The translations under genes were made by a program, and so were the position numbers. This document shows, one piece after another, positions 1-9,295 of a stretch of 64,000 nucleotides of DNA. The stretch spans positions 62,001 through 126,000 of the forward strand of contig NZ_JADEVO010000013.1 of NCBI RefSeq assembly GCF_017114825.1, in the 5' to 3' direction. Source of the DNA: Pseudomonas gregormendelii. Lineage in GTDB: Bacteria; Pseudomonadota; Gammaproteobacteria; Pseudomonadales; Pseudomonadaceae. Numbering within the stretch: position 1 is the first letter of the stretch; every line of letters starts with the position of its first letter. The notes beneath the pieces were generated by a model. The model did not search any database and had not been told where the DNA came from. It saw nothing but the letters and a program-made list of their open reading frames with translations.

Positions 1-1413
1 CAGGGTGATACGTTCAAGCATGGCGCCAGCCTGGGTAACTTGCGCAACGCTTTCCTCACTGCGGGACTGGCCACTCTCGATTGCATGAGCCGCATCCACC
101 GCACCGGTTTGCACCGTCTGTATGATCTGGTTGATCTCGATAATCGACGCCGCCGTGCGCTGGGCCAGGCTGCGAACTTCATCGGCCACCACGGCAAAAC
201 CGCGTCCTGCTTCGCCAGCCCGTGCGGCTTCGATCGCGGCGTTGAGCGCCAGCAGGTTAGTCTGCTCGGCGATGCCGCGAATCACTTCCAGAACCTTGCC
301 GATACGCCCGCTGTCGGTTTCCAGCTGGCGAATGACCGTCGCGGTATTGGCAATTTCACCACGCATCAAGGTGATGGTCTGAATGGTGCCCTGCATGACT
401 TTTTCGCCCTGCTGGGCTGACTGGTCGGCGTCGTCGGCAGCACGTGCTGCGTCGGCTGCGTGACGCGCAACTTCCTGGGCGGTAGCGGACATTTCGTTCA
501 TCGCCGTCGCCACCTGATCGGTGCGGTTGAACTGCTCATTGGTGCCGCCGGCCATGAGGCTGGCGATCGACTTCAACTCGCCGCTGGCGCTGTCCAGGTC
601 CGACGCACTGCGCTGCAGACGACTAAACGTATCGGCGAGAAAGTCGCGCAGGGTATTGGCCGCAACGGCGAGCTTGCCCAACTCATCCTGACGGGTGCTG
701 GCCACTCGTTCGGCAAAACGTCCCTGGCTGAGTTGCGCCACGTAGTCGATCAATTTGCGGATCGGCTCAACCAGGTTGCGGTCGACCAGCCACAGGCTCA
801 ACAGGCCGATCAACAAACCCGAGACCAGCATCACCACGAGACCCAGCAACACGGTGCGATCGGCAGTGGCGCTGATCACTGTCGACTGCTCAGTGCCCTG
901 CTTACGCAGCTCGCTGACCAGTTCGCTCATCTGCTCGCTGGCGGCACGGTCGACACCTTTGACCGCGGCGTCCCCCACCGTCGGATCAGCACCCGCCGCC
1001 ACATAGGCATCGCGTCCCTTCTGGTAAGCGGCGCCCAGCTGGCGATGCTCATCGCGCAGACGTTCGATGCGCGTCTTCAGTTGCGGTTCGATGCCCTTCT
1101 GCCCGGCCAGTTCACCGAGAATATTCTGCACGTCGTGCTGGCGGTCCTCGAACTGCTTCCAGTACTTGGCCAGTTCAGCCGGTTGCTTGCCACGCAGCAG
1201 GACGTTTTTCCATTCCTGTACCTGCACCTTGAATTGCAGGTTGGCTTCGTCGATCAACTGCGAAGTGTGCAAAGGACCTTCGATGAGATTGGCGTAGCTC
1301 TGAACGCCGCCAGACAAGAAGTGAAAGCAGGACAGCGCGATCAGCAACATCGCCAGCAGGCTGCCGCTCAACAAAGCGAGGATTTGTGCTCTCAGGGATT
1401 TTTGCAAAAACAT
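1..1413 (-). CDS. methyl-accepting chemotaxis protein, C-terminus cut by the window edge
   Basis: Transmembrane chemoreceptor that passes ligand binding to CheA/CheW. The reverse strand reads [15 protein letters not shown], a first membrane helix, about 150 residues of helical periplasmic ligand-binding region, a second membrane helix ([20 protein letters not shown]), a HAMP linker, and a signalling domain with the hallmark hairpin [19 protein letters not shown]. The reading frame is open to base 1, so the last part of the signalling domain lies outside. The start is uncertain: ATG at 1413 has a weak GAGA ahead of it, and an in-frame ATG at 1428 would add MRYHS. The helical ligand-binding region gives no ligand. 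Downstream on the other strand is a CorA-type transporter, so this is a stand-alone gene. Confidence 0.9.
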   Translation of the reverse strand, partial: MFLQKSLRAQILALLSGSLLAMLLIALSCFHFLSGGVQSYANLIEGPLHTSQLIDEANLQFKVQVQEWKNVLLRGKQPAELAKYWKQFEDRQHDVQNILGELAGQKGIEPQLKTRIERLRDEHRQLGAAYQKGRDAYVAAGADPTVGDAAVKGVDRAASEQMSELVSELRKQGTEQSTVISATADRTVLLGLVVMLVSGLLIGLLSLWLVDRNLVEPIRKLIDYVAQLSQGRFAERVASTRQDELGKLAVAANTLRDFLADTFSRLQRSASDLDSASGELKSIASLMAGGTNEQFNRTDQVATAMNEMSATAQEVARHAADAARAADDADQSAQQGEKVMQGTIQTITLMRGEIANTATVIRQLETDSGRIGKVLEVIRGIAEQTNLLALNAAIEAARAGEAGRGFAVVADEVRSLAQRTAASIIEINQIIQTVQTGAVDAAHAIESGQSRSEESVAQVTQAGAMLERITL

Positions 1414-1686
1414 CGAGTGGTATCTCATGGCAGGGATAAGACACGCCAGGCAGGCGTGCAAGATGTCCGGACATCCCTGTCGGCGACGCAGGTCCACGAC
1501 CTTCATCGCAATAGAACCAGCTACCCGTCATCGGCGCGCCAGAGCCTTTCTTTAGCGATTTAGACCAATGGCGCACGAGAATCATCCATCATCAAAACGT
1601 CATAAAACGGTAATAATTCAGCGCCATGCTGCGGCTTAAGTGTCCCTGTAAAACTTTGCAACATTCGCCTCCCGCAGCGAGAGCTC

Positions 1687-2709
1687 ATGAACCACAGCAT
1701 CGATCACAGCCATCGCGACCAGGACCTGTTCGGTCTACTGTACGGTTTCAGTTTTCGGCCCGGCGAGCCTGGCCGAGAGATCGATTCGGCCCAGGCGCTG
1801 CAGTGCCTGCAGCAGCCCCAGGACAGCGAAGAATTCCTCTGGCTGCACCTGAACCTGGCACACGCCGCCTGCGAGCGCTGGATGAAAAGCTATCTGGAAT
1901 TGCCCGATGAGTTTTTCGAAGCCCTTCACGAAGGCTCGCGATCAACGCGCATCGAGCATGTGGATTCAGCGCTGCTGGCGGTGGTCAACGACGTGGTATT
2001 CAACCTCAGCAGCATGGTGTCCTCCGATGTGTCGACGCTGTGGGTCTGCGCCCGCAGCCGGCTGATCATCAGCGCGCGCCTGCAACCCTTGCACTCGGTG
2101 GACAAGCTGCGCTCGTCGGTCAAAGCCGGTGAGCGCTTTCGTTCGCCCCTGGAGTTACTCGTGCATCTGCTACGCGATCAAGGTGAAGTGCTGACCCAGA
2201 TCGTGCGGCGCACCAGCCTGAGCGTTGATCAGATTGAAGACGAACTGCTGTCCTCGCGACTGTCGACCAACCGCGCCGAACTGGGCGCCAACCGTCGGGT
2301 GCTGGTGCGTTTGCAGCGCTTGCTGGCACTGGAGCCGGGTTCATTGCTGCGCTTGCTCAATCGACCGCCGCAGTGGTTGCAGAAGGAAGACGTGAAGGAG
2401 TTGCGCAAGTCCACGGAGGAGTTCGCGTTGATTATTAACGACCTGACCGCGCTGGGTGAGCGCATCAAATTGTTGCAGGAAGAAATCGCCGCCAATCTCA
2501 ACGAGCAAAGCAACCGCACGTTGTTCACCCTGACCGTGGTGACGGTGCTGGCACTGCCGATCAACATCATTGCCGGTTTTTTTGGCATGAACGTGGGAGG
2601 GGTGCCGCTGGCAGGAGATCCGCAGGGATTCTGGATTCTGGTGGCGCTGGTGGCCACCTTCACCGTGATTGCCGGGCGCTGGGCTTTTCGCAAGCGGCAG
2701 GATTATTAA
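1687..2709 (+). CDS. zntB: ZntB-type zinc transporter (CorA family)
   Basis: CorA-superfamily 2-TM-GxN transporter of 340 residues, the usual length for ZntB. A long soluble, coiled helical N-terminal region (about 1-275) is followed by two C-terminal membrane helices. The pore signature GMN stands at residues 300-302 at the end of the first helix, and the tail is basic (RWAFRKRQDY). ZntB proteins move Zn2+ across the inner membrane as pentamers. The zinc preference is inferred from similarity to ZntB rather than CorA and cannot be proved from the sequence. The start ATG follows GCGAGAG. The gene is monocistronic, with the phosphate transporter gene 107 bases on. Confidence 0.85.
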   Translation: MNHSIDHSHRDQDLFGLLYGFSFRPGEPGREIDSAQALQCLQQPQDSEEFLWLHLNLAHAACERWMKSYLELPDEFFEALHEGSRSTRIEHVDSALLAVVNDVVFNLSSMVSSDVSTLWVCARSRLIISARLQPLHSVDKLRSSVKAGERFRSPLELLVHLLRDQGEVLTQIVRRTSLSVDQIEDELLSSRLSTNRAELGANRRVLVRLQRLLALEPGSLLRLLNRPPQWLQKEDVKELRKSTEEFALIINDLTALGERIKLLQEEIAANLNEQSNRTLFTLTVVTVLALPINIIAGFFGMNVGGVPLAGDPQGFWILVALVATFTVIAGRWAFRKRQDY

Positions 2710-2816
2710 GATCAACGGCGCCCGCAAAAACCTATAACCCTGACCTGAAGCAGGCTCCCTGTAACATTTAGCAACGATCATGGGCGACATTCCTCCCCCT
2801 CAGGATTGTCCCCGTC

Positions 2817-4433
2817 ATGGCTACTCCCTCCTACAGCGCCAAAGCCCCGGCTTCCGCTGGTAGCGCCAGAGCGCAGTTCGATAAAAAACCCGGCCTGTTC
2901 ACCTTGGTAATTTTCTTCGGCGTGCTGGCCAGCGGGCTGTTGTTCACCGCCTACAGCCTGATGCATGACATGCAGGAACTGGGCACCGTGGTCACCACCT
3001 GGACCCCGTTTCTGCTGCTCGGCGTCGCGCTGCTGATCGCTTTGGGTTTCGAGTTCGTCAACGGTTTCCACGACACCGCCAACGCGGTGGCTACGGTGAT
3101 CTACACCAATTCGCTGCCACCGAATTTCGCCGTGGCCTGGTCCGGTTTTTTTAACTTTCTGGGGGTACTGTTATCCAGCGGCGCGGTGGCGTTCGGCATC
3201 ATCGCCCTGCTGCCCGTGGAGCTGATTCTGCAGGTGGGCTCTTCGGCCGGCTTCGCGATGATCTTCGCCCTGCTGATCGCCGCGATCCTGTGGAACCTCG
3301 GCACCTGGTGGCTGGGGTTGCCGGCGTCTTCTTCGCACACGCTGATCGGCTCGATCATCGGCGTCGGCGTGGCCAATGCACTGATGCACGGGCGCGACGG
3401 CACCAGCGGCGTGGACTGGGCGCAGGCGACTAAGATCGGTTATGCGCTGCTGCTTTCGCCCCTGGTCGGTTTCGGTTTTGCCGCCCTGTTGCTGCTGGCG
3501 TTGCGCGCCTTCGTGAAGAATCGTTCGCTGTACAAAGCGCCGCAAGGCAACACGCCACCGCCCTGGTGGATTCGCGGCCTGTTGATCCTGACCTGCACCG
3601 GCGTGTCCTTTGCCCACGGCTCCAATGACGGGCAGAAAGGCATGGGCCTGATCATGTTGATTCTGGTGGGTACGCTGCCCATGGCCTATGCGTTGAACCG
3701 CACCATGCCGGCGGACCAGGCCCTGCAATTTGCCGCCGTGGCGGAGGTGACCCAGCAAGCCCTGGTACGCAGCTCGCCGCAGCCAGCCCCGGCAGACCCG
3801 CGGCCGATCCTGTCCGATTACGTACGCAGCAAAGAAGTGACGCCGCAATTGATCCCCGCCCTCGCCGCCCTGACTGGCAACATTGGCAACGAGGTGAAGG
3901 GCTACGGCTCGCTGTCGAAAGTCCCGGCGGAGGCCATGGGTAATGTGCGAAACGACATGTACCTGACCAGCGAAACCATTCGCCTGATGGACAAGAACAA
4001 GGTGGGCAATTTTGACGCCGACACCTCCGGCAAGCTGCAGTTGTTCAAGCAACAGATCGACAACGCCACGCGCTTTATTCCGCTATGGGTGAAAATCGCC
4101 GTGGCCATCGCGTTGGGGCTGGGGACCATGGTCGGCTGGAAGCGCATCGTGGTGACCGTTGGCGAGAAGATCGGCAAGACGCACCTGACCTACGCCCAGG
4201 GCGCCTCGGCAGAAACCGTGGCGATGCTGACCATAGGCGCGGCGGATATGTTTGGACTGCCGGTGTCGACCACCCATGTGCTGTCCTCGGGGGTGGCCGG
4301 GACCATGGTCGCCAATGGTGGCGGGTTGCAGATGAAGACTATCCGCAATTTGTTGATGGCGTGGGTGCTGACGTTACCGGCGGCGATTTTGTTGTCGGGA
4401 AGTTTGTATTGGTTGTTCACAAAACTGTTTTGA
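2817..4433 (+). CDS. inorganic phosphate transporter, Pit family
   Basis: Low-affinity phosphate/metal-phosphate symporter of the PiT family, 538 residues, an inner membrane protein. The family shows two related halves, both visible: GFHDTANA at residues 83-90, and its partner FAHGSNDGQKG near residues 265-275. A late VSTTHVLSSG motif follows. A hydrophilic loop with a charged stretch separates the halves. The N-terminus (about 25 residues, rich in Ala and Ser) precedes the first membrane helix. The start ATG has AGGA about 11 bases upstream. The gene ends 40 bases before a REP pair and is probably monocistronic. Confidence 0.9.
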   Translation: MATPSYSAKAPASAGSARAQFDKKPGLFTLVIFFGVLASGLLFTAYSLMHDMQELGTVVTTWTPFLLLGVALLIALGFEFVNGFHDTANAVATVIYTNSLPPNFAVAWSGFFNFLGVLLSSGAVAFGIIALLPVELILQVGSSAGFAMIFALLIAAILWNLGTWWLGLPASSSHTLIGSIIGVGVANALMHGRDGTSGVDWAQATKIGYALLLSPLVGFGFAALLLLALRAFVKNRSLYKAPQGNTPPPWWIRGLLILTCTGVSFAHGSNDGQKGMGLIMLILVGTLPMAYALNRTMPADQALQFAAVAEVTQQALVRSSPQPAPADPRPILSDYVRSKEVTPQLIPALAALTGNIGNEVKGYGSLSKVPAEAMGNVRNDMYLTSETIRLMDKNKVGNFDADTSGKLQLFKQQIDNATRFIPLWVKIAVAIALGLGTMVGWKRIVVTVGEKIGKTHLTYAQGASAETVAMLTIGAADMFGLPVSTTHVLSSGVAGTMVANGGGLQMKTIRNLLMAWVLTLPAAILLSGSLYWLFTKLF

Positions 4434-4472
4434 GGCCGCGGCATAATCCGTATCTGATGCCGCGCACAACCC

Positions 4473-4566
4473 GTAGGAGCTGCCGAAGGCTGCGATCTTT
4501 TGATTTTAAAGACAAGATCAAAAGATCGTCCGAACGCGGCCCGAGCCTTCGGCAGCGCCTACAAGG
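4473..4566. repeat. REP pair (type A, GTAGGAGCTGCCGAAGG)
   Basis: Inverted pair of the REP element common in fluorescent pseudomonads. The left arm reads GTAGGAGCTGCCGAAGGC, and the right arm is its diverged complement, ending GCCTTCGGCAGCGCCTAC. It lies between the convergent ends of the phosphate transporter and PACE genes and can fold into a long hairpin that may end both transcripts. Confidence 0.9.
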
Positions 4567-4572
4567 GGCGTG

Positions 4573-5010
4573 TCAGGCTTGGCACGCCCGACGCAGCAGC
4601 ACACGCTCGCGAATCACGTCATACACCCAGTGATAAACGTAGGTGTACGGCAGGAAGAACAGCAGCACGCCGATGTCCAGGACAAAAGCCTGCCACAGGC
4701 TGATATCCAGCCACCAGGCAATCAACGGCACGCCAAGCGCCACCAGCCCGCCTTCGAACAGCAGCGCATGCACCACCCGAACCCAGGCTGTACGCACGAT
4801 CGCAAGTCGTGTCAGTAAACGGTCAAACATGCCGTTGAACAGCACGTTCCAGGCCAGCGCCAGGGCCGCGATGGCCATCGTGACGACGCCCATGTCGAGC
4901 ATCGGTTTATCCATGACCCACGCCAGCAACGGCGTGCAGATGACAATGGCCAGCAGTTCAAAACCTACCGCCTGGACTACACGTTCTGTAATGGATCTGT
5001 CGGTGCTCAT
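4573..5010 (-). CDS. PACE-family multidrug efflux protein
   Basis: Small inner-membrane exporter of the proteobacterial antimicrobial compound efflux family (AceI type, chlorhexidine and other biocides in the founding members). It has 145 residues and two repeated two-helix units: VGFELLAIVICTPLLAWVMD followed by WNVLFNGMFDR, then the second copy FEGGLVALGVPLIAWWLDIS with a TYVYHWVYD end. The conserved glutamate of the first helix is at VGFE. The start MSTDRS at 5010 is chosen because GGAGTCAGGTC sits just ahead; an upstream in-frame ATG would add 15 atypical residues. A LysR regulator is divergent, the usual AceR-AceI arrangement. Confidence 0.88.
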   Translation of the reverse strand: MSTDRSITERVVQAVGFELLAIVICTPLLAWVMDKPMLDMGVVTMAIAALALAWNVLFNGMFDRLLTRLAIVRTAWVRVVHALLFEGGLVALGVPLIAWWLDISLWQAFVLDIGVLLFFLPYTYVYHWVYDVIRERVLLRRACQA

Positions 5011-5099
5011 GACCTGACTCCTCGAGTGACTGTGGTTGCCATGATCCACCACCACCCCGATACTTCATAACCAATAACCATCGATCAAGGCGATAGCTC

Positions 5100-5954
5100 A
5101 TGCCCTCCCACGAAGTGTTGCTGGCGTTTGTCCAGGCAGCCACTCAAGGCTCGTTTTCCGCAGCGGCGCGCAAGCTTGGGCGCAGCCAGTCGACCATCAG
5201 CGCTGCCGTGGCCAGCCTGGAAATCGACCTCAACCTGACCTTGTTCGATCGCAGCAGCCGCAAACCCGGCCTGACACCAGCCGGGCATGTGATGCTGCAA
5301 CGGGCCGAAGAGATCCTGGCGGCCACCAGTCGCCTGGAAATGACCGCCAGTCAGCTGTCACAAGGAGTTGAGGCAAAGCTCACCGTGGCGATCTCCGATA
5401 CCTACCAGTCCGACCGGTTCGAGGCGGCATTGAGGGCATTTGAGCAGCGTTACCCGGATCTGGAGCTGGAGTGCCTGATTGCCGAGTGCGATGACCTGGT
5501 GGCACTGGTCCAGCGCGGTCGGGCGCATGTGGCGTTTGCCGAGAAGCAAGACAGCTACCCACCGGACCTGGTCAGTTCGACGGTCGAGGAGCAAACGGAA
5601 ATTGCCCTGTTTGTCTCGCGCAAACATCCGCTGGCGCAGCTCAGCCCTATCGATCAGGACCTGCTGCAGCAGCATCGTGAACTGCGTCTGGCGACCATCG
5701 TCAATCCGTATGAAAGCCGGGCCAAGGGCCGAGTGTGGTCGGCGCCCAGCTACCTGATGCTGCTGGAAATGGCCCAGGGCGGGTTCGGCTGGGCGCCATT
5801 GCCGCGCTGGCTGGTGGGACGATTTGGTGCGGGAGAGCTGGTGGAATTGAAGGTGCGCGGCTGGCCGAAACCGCTGTTTGTTGATGCACTGTGGTCGCGG
5901 CTGCATCCGCCGGGGCCGGCGGGGAGTTGGTTGTTGGGCAAGATGTTGGAATGA
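5100..5954 (+). CDS. LysR-family regulator next to PACE exporter
   Basis: Transcription regulator of 284 residues. The N-terminal winged helix-turn-helix is clear (SFSAAARKLGRSQSTISAAV, about residues 19-38) and is followed by the usual linker helix and a substrate-binding domain starting at about KLTVAISDTYQ. Its divergent position, with 89 bases to the PACE exporter, suggests that it controls that exporter in response to a compound, as AceR does for aceI. This role is inferred from the arrangement. The stop codon lies only 2 bases from a REP pair that fills the gap to the convergent sigma factor gene. Confidence 0.88.
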   Translation: MPSHEVLLAFVQAATQGSFSAAARKLGRSQSTISAAVASLEIDLNLTLFDRSSRKPGLTPAGHVMLQRAEEILAATSRLEMTASQLSQGVEAKLTVAISDTYQSDRFEAALRAFEQRYPDLELECLIAECDDLVALVQRGRAHVAFAEKQDSYPPDLVSSTVEEQTEIALFVSRKHPLAQLSPIDQDLLQQHRELRLATIVNPYESRAKGRVWSAPSYLMLLEMAQGGFGWAPLPRWLVGRFGAGELVELKVRGWPKPLFVDALWSRLHPPGPAGSWLLGKMLE

Positions 5955-5956
5955 GA

Positions 5957-6038
5957 GCAAAAGATCTCAGCCTTCGGCAGCTCCTACAGGGGGATCGCAT
6001 TTCAAAATGTAGGAGCTGCCGAAGGCTGCGATCTTTTG
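5957..6038. repeat. REP pair (type A) filling a convergent gap
   Basis: Two inverted arms (GCCTTCGGCAGCTCCTAC and GTAGGAGCTGCCGAAGGC) with about 20 bases between them. The pair occupies the whole gap between the LysR stop (5954) and the sigma factor stop (6039-6041), so it is the only candidate terminator for both. Confidence 0.92.
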
Positions 6039-7274
6039 CTAATCCAACCCCCGCAACCGCTCCTGCAGAAACCGCCGTTCCGGCACCTGCCGGGTCAATT
6101 CCAGCGCCCGTAAATACGCCGCCCGAGCCTCCTCTACCCGGCCCAACTGCCGGCAAAACTCGGCGCGGGCCGAATGCGCCAAGTGGTAATCCAGCAGTTC
6201 ACCGCGCTGCAAAATCCCGTCGATTAGCGTCAACCCCACCAATGGCCCATCCCGTTGTGCCAGCGCCGCCGCACGATTGAGCTCGACCACGGGCGACGGC
6301 ACCGCCCGCAGCAACACGTCGTACAAACCCACGATCTGTGGCCAATCCGTATCCGCCGCAGTTGCCGCCTCGGCGTGCACCGCCGCAATCGCCGCTTGCA
6401 GGCAGTAAGGACCAAACCGTCCGCCGGCCAAGGCGCGCTCGATCAAGCCGCAGCCTTCGGCAATCAGCCCGGCATCCCACAGCCCGCGATCTTGCTCATC
6501 CAGCACAATCAACTCGCCGTCAGCAGAAGTTCGCGCCGGCCGGCGGGACTCGTGCAGCACCATCAGCGCCAGCAGCCCCATCACTTCCGGCTCGGGCAGC
6601 AGTTCCATCAACAGACGGCCCAGGCGAATGGCTTCGCGAGTCAGATCCTCGCGGGTCAACTCATCACCGACAGACGCCGAGTAGCCTTCGTTGAACACCA
6701 GGTAAATCACCCGCAACACGCTGTCGAGGCGCTCGGGCAATTCCGTCAGGGTCGGCACCTGGTAGGGGATTTTCGCGTCACGGATCTTCGCCTTGGCCCG
6801 CACGATTCGCTGGGCAATGGTGGCGGGAGCCACGAGGAACGCCCGGGCAATTTCTTCCGTGGTCAGGTCGCAGACTTCCCGCAGCGTCAGCGGCACCTGC
6901 GCGTCGGCGGCGAGTGCCGGGTGACAGCAGGTGAAAATCAGCCGCAGGCGATCGTCTTCCACTTCCTCGCCACTCCAGTCCGCCTGCTCCAGTTCTTCCA
7001 GCTGCGCGATCAACAGGGGGCGAGAGGCGTTGAACCGGGCACGCCGACGCAACACATCAATAGCCTTGAAGCGTCCGGTAGACACCAGCCAGGTCCGTGG
7101 ATTATCCGGCACGCCGTCCCGTTGCCAGCGCTCGACCGCGACGAAGAACGCTTCGTGCAGCGCCTCTTCAGCCAGGTCGAAATCCCCGAGCAGGCGAATC
7201 AGTGTCGCCAGGATTCGCCGCGAGTCTTCCCGGTAAACCTGCTCGACCCGAGCGCTGACGGCGGCGCCAGGCAT
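6039..7274 (-). CDS. ECF42-type RNA polymerase sigma factor with long C-terminal extension
   Basis: Sigma-70 family protein of 411 residues. About the first 170 carry sigma region 2 (LGDFDLAEEALHEAFFVAVE) and region 4 (LTTEEIARAFLVAPATIAQR); the remaining 240 or so form a helical, TPR-like extension (including AALAQRDGPLVGLTLIDGIL). This shape and the neighbouring YCII/DGPF gene define group ECF42, where the extension is thought to replace an anti-sigma factor. The start at 7274 overlaps the AHSA1 stop as TGATG, which suggests translational coupling; a longer reading to 7382 would run through the AHSA1 gene. Likely targets are this operon itself (see 8680-8706). Confidence 0.9.
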   Translation of the reverse strand: MPGAAVSARVEQVYREDSRRILATLIRLLGDFDLAEEALHEAFFVAVERWQRDGVPDNPRTWLVSTGRFKAIDVLRRRARFNASRPLLIAQLEELEQADWSGEEVEDDRLRLIFTCCHPALAADAQVPLTLREVCDLTTEEIARAFLVAPATIAQRIVRAKAKIRDAKIPYQVPTLTELPERLDSVLRVIYLVFNEGYSASVGDELTREDLTREAIRLGRLLMELLPEPEVMGLLALMVLHESRRPARTSADGELIVLDEQDRGLWDAGLIAEGCGLIERALAGGRFGPYCLQAAIAAVHAEAATAADTDWPQIVGLYDVLLRAVPSPVVELNRAAALAQRDGPLVGLTLIDGILQRGELLDYHLAHSARAEFCRQLGRVEEARAAYLRALELTRQVPERRFLQERLRGLD

Positions 7275-7765
7275 CAGTCCGGCATGCCTTCGGTCACCAG
7301 CGTGACCAGTCGATCCAGGCTCTGCCCCCAACCATCGTGAAAGCCCATGGACTCGTGCGCCTGGCGGTCTTCTTCCGACCAATGCATCGCCCGCGCCGTG
7401 TACAGCGTCTTGCCATCACGCTCCTCCAGCGTCACCTGAGCCGACATGAAAGGTTTGCCCGAAGGGATCCAGCCTGGGATAAACGCGTCGGTAAACACCA
7501 GCCGCTCGGGCGCGACGATTTCCAGAAACACCCCCTGGGTCGGGTATTCGGCACCGTCCGGGGCGCGCATCAGGGTACGAAATTGCCCGCCCACCCACAG
7601 GTCCATTTCGCATTCGGGCGTGGTCATGCCGTGGGGTCCCCACCACTGGGTGAGCAAGGCCGGCTCGGTCCAGGCGCGGAAAATCTTGCGCCGCGGGGCA
7701 TCGATCAGGCGGCTGATGGACAACTCGAAAGCCGCAGGTTTTTGTTGAAGGGCATGCGGACTCAT
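7274..7765 (-). CDS. SRPBCC/AHSA1 domain protein
   Basis: 163-residue protein of the START-like SRPBCC superfamily, activator-of-Hsp90 (AHSA1) branch. Typical motifs are RLIDAPRRKIFRAWTEPALL near the N-terminus, the WWGPHG loop, and the C-terminal FHDGWGQSLDRL helix. The fold makes a hydrophobic cavity that binds lipid-like or aromatic ligands; no ligand can be read from sequence. It is the third gene of the SnoaL-YCII-AHSA1-sigma operon, 26 bases after the YCII gene, and shares TGATG with the sigma factor gene. AHSA1 and DGPF genes travel together in many genomes. Confidence 0.88.
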   Translation of the reverse strand: MSPHALQQKPAAFELSISRLIDAPRRKIFRAWTEPALLTQWWGPHGMTTPECEMDLWVGGQFRTLMRAPDGAEYPTQGVFLEIVAPERLVFTDAFIPGWIPSGKPFMSAQVTLEERDGKTLYTARAMHWSEEDRQAHESMGFHDGWGQSLDRLVTLVTEGMPD

Positions 7766-7791
7766 GAAGGATCTCCTGTTGTGATTGTTAT

Positions 7792-8136
7792 TCAGGGATT
7801 CAACTGGCGAACGGGGCGCACCTCGACACAGCCGACCCGGGCCGCCGGGATATTTCCGGCGACCTGCAAGGCTTCATTAAGGTCCCGTGCATCGATCAGA
7901 TAGAAGCCGGCCAACTGCTCCTTGGTTTCGGCAAACGGGCCGTCGGTGATCGACACCTTGCCGTTGCGCATGCGCACGGTGGTGGCGGTCTGCACCGACT
8001 CCAGCGCCTCGGCCGCGATCATCCGGCCGCTGCCCTGGATCGACTCGGCATAGGCCATGCACTCTTCGTCTTTGGGGCTCTCTGGCAGCGAATGCAGTTC
8101 ACGCTCGTTGCTGTAGACCAGGCATAAATACTTCAT
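7792..8136 (-). CDS. YCII/DGPF domain protein
   Basis: 114-residue protein of the YCII-related (DGPF) family, a ferredoxin-like fold. The naming motif is present as ITDGPFAETKEQLAGFYLID, after an N-terminal KYLCLVYSNE strand. The biochemical role of the family is not settled. Genes of this kind are the constant companions of ECF42 sigma factors, which is the case here. The start at 8136 is taken because GGGAG precedes it; nine extra upstream residues are open but lack a ribosome site. Confidence 0.9.
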   Translation of the reverse strand: MKYLCLVYSNERELHSLPESPKDEECMAYAESIQGSGRMIAAEALESVQTATTVRMRNGKVSITDGPFAETKEQLAGFYLIDARDLNEALQVAGNIPAARVGCVEVRPVRQLNP

Positions 8137-8215
8137 GGCGCACTCCCGGATCGAACGGATCAACTATGGCTCAGTTTGGCGCCCAGGCGCCCTTTCCCGA
8201 CGACCAGCCCACGCA

Positions 8216-8641
8216 TCAGGGCTGCAAATCGAACAGCATCGCGCCGCTGGCCATGTCGAACGGTGCCGACCAGTGTTCATGCACGATGCGCCATTGCCCC
8301 GCGTCGCGACGGTAGCAGGCGGTGACACGCATCCAGCAGGCCTGGGTCTCGCCCTTCTCGTTAGTGCCGCCGCAATGGGCCAGCCAGTGGGCGAAGGCAA
8401 TGTGCTCGTCGGCGACGATGTTGACGTGATCAAAGTCGAAGGTGTGCGGCCCCGGGCACATCTCCATGCACGCCAGCCAATGCGCGCGGTAGGCGGCCTT
8501 GCCGCGAAATTGCAGGGCCTTGACCGCATCGTAGGAGACGACGTCATCGGCATACAGGGCCATGATTTTCTCCACATCCTTGCCGATCACTGCCTGACAG
8601 TAGGTGTCGATCAGGGTCTGGATTTCGGTGGTAGCAGTCAT
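8216..8641 (-). CDS. SnoaL-like (DUF4440-type) protein
   Basis: 141-residue protein of the NTF2-like SnoaL group: IQTLIDTYCQAVIGKDVEKI, then ALYADDVVSYD, a long sheet region and WRIVHEHWSAPFD at the end. The fold forms a pocket used by ketosteroid isomerase-like and polyketide cyclase enzymes, but many members have no known reaction. It is the first gene of the ECF42 operon; GGAG stands 7 bases before the ATG at 8641. The 79 bases to the YCII gene show no terminator. Confidence 0.85.
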   Translation of the reverse strand: MTATTEIQTLIDTYCQAVIGKDVEKIMALYADDVVSYDAVKALQFRGKAAYRAHWLACMEMCPGPHTFDFDHVNIVADEHIAFAHWLAHCGGTNEKGETQACWMRVTACYRRDAGQWRIVHEHWSAPFDMASGAMLFDLQP

Positions 8642-8679
8642 GAGCGTGCTCCGTGGTTGTTGTTGTGAAGACACCCTTA

Positions 8680-8706
8680 GTCGTCCGGTGGAATGCCAAA
8701 TCGACA
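8680..8706 (-). promoter_or_regulatory. ECF42-type promoter of the SnoaL-YCII-AHSA1-sigma operon
   Basis: On the reverse strand TGTCGA (8706-8701) is followed after 17 bases by CGAC (8683-8680), 39 bases before the first start codon. As I recall it, the published ECF42 promoter has TGTCGA at -35 and CGA(C/T) at -10, so the sigma factor would drive its own operon. Confidence 0.6.
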
Positions 8707-8782
8707 GTCCAAATAAAAATAAACCCTGCGCGCAAAATCGCTAGAATCCGGAAATCATTTGTGATGGAACAAGGACTCTCCA

Positions 8783-9295
8783 GTGACAGCTCAACTCGTG
8801 CCTTATGAAACCCTGACGACGCTCCAGCGCCAGCAGGTCGAGGCCATTGAAGTTCATCCGCAGCAAATCAGGTTCAGCGGCGATATCCACGGCGCGCTGC
8901 ACTCCCTGCTGTCCAAGCCAGGCCCGGGAGTGAAGGGATTTGCCCTGCTGGTCGAAGGTGTTCCCGTCGCCTTTCTGCTGCTCAAACGCCCGCCGGTCCT
9001 GCCTGCCTGGGCCAATGAACACAGCGCCACCTTGCATGCCTTGCAGGTCGATCAACGGGCGCAAGGCAAGGGTTACGGCAAGGCGTGCCTGCAGGCCCTG
9101 CCCCAGGTTGCGCGCCAGGCCTGGCCGCAAATCAGGGGGCTGGAACTGTCGGTGGATGCGGACAACACCGCGGCGATCGCGCTGTATGCCCGGTTTGGCT
9201 GGGTCGACAGCGGCGAAGCCTATCGGGGCCGGATCGGCTATGAACGGCGAATGGGCCTGGTTTTCGAGGAGTCTGGTCATGCTCAACAGCATTGA
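8783..9295 (+). CDS. GNAT-family N-acetyltransferase
   Basis: 170-residue acetyl-CoA dependent acetyltransferase. The acetyl-CoA loop is VDQRAQGKGYGKACLQAL (motif A, Q/RxxGxG/A) and the later VDADNTAAIALYARFGW is the usual motif B. The substrate is not known. The start is GTG, with AAGGA 8 bases before it. Its last 17 bases overlap the next gene, which suggests the two are co-translated. The gene is divergent from the ECF42 operon. Confidence 0.85.
   Translation: MTAQLVPYETLTTLQRQQVEAIEVHPQQIRFSGDIHGALHSLLSKPGPGVKGFALLVEGVPVAFLLLKRPPVLPAWANEHSATLHALQVDQRAQGKGYGKACLQALPQVARQAWPQIRGLELSVDADNTAAIALYARFGWVDSGEAYRGRIGYERRMGLVFEESGHAQQH

Noticed and set aside
5011..5099. LysR box between the first PACE and LysR genes
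   Set aside because: Several T-N11-A choices exist and none has clear dyad symmetry, so no operator is called.
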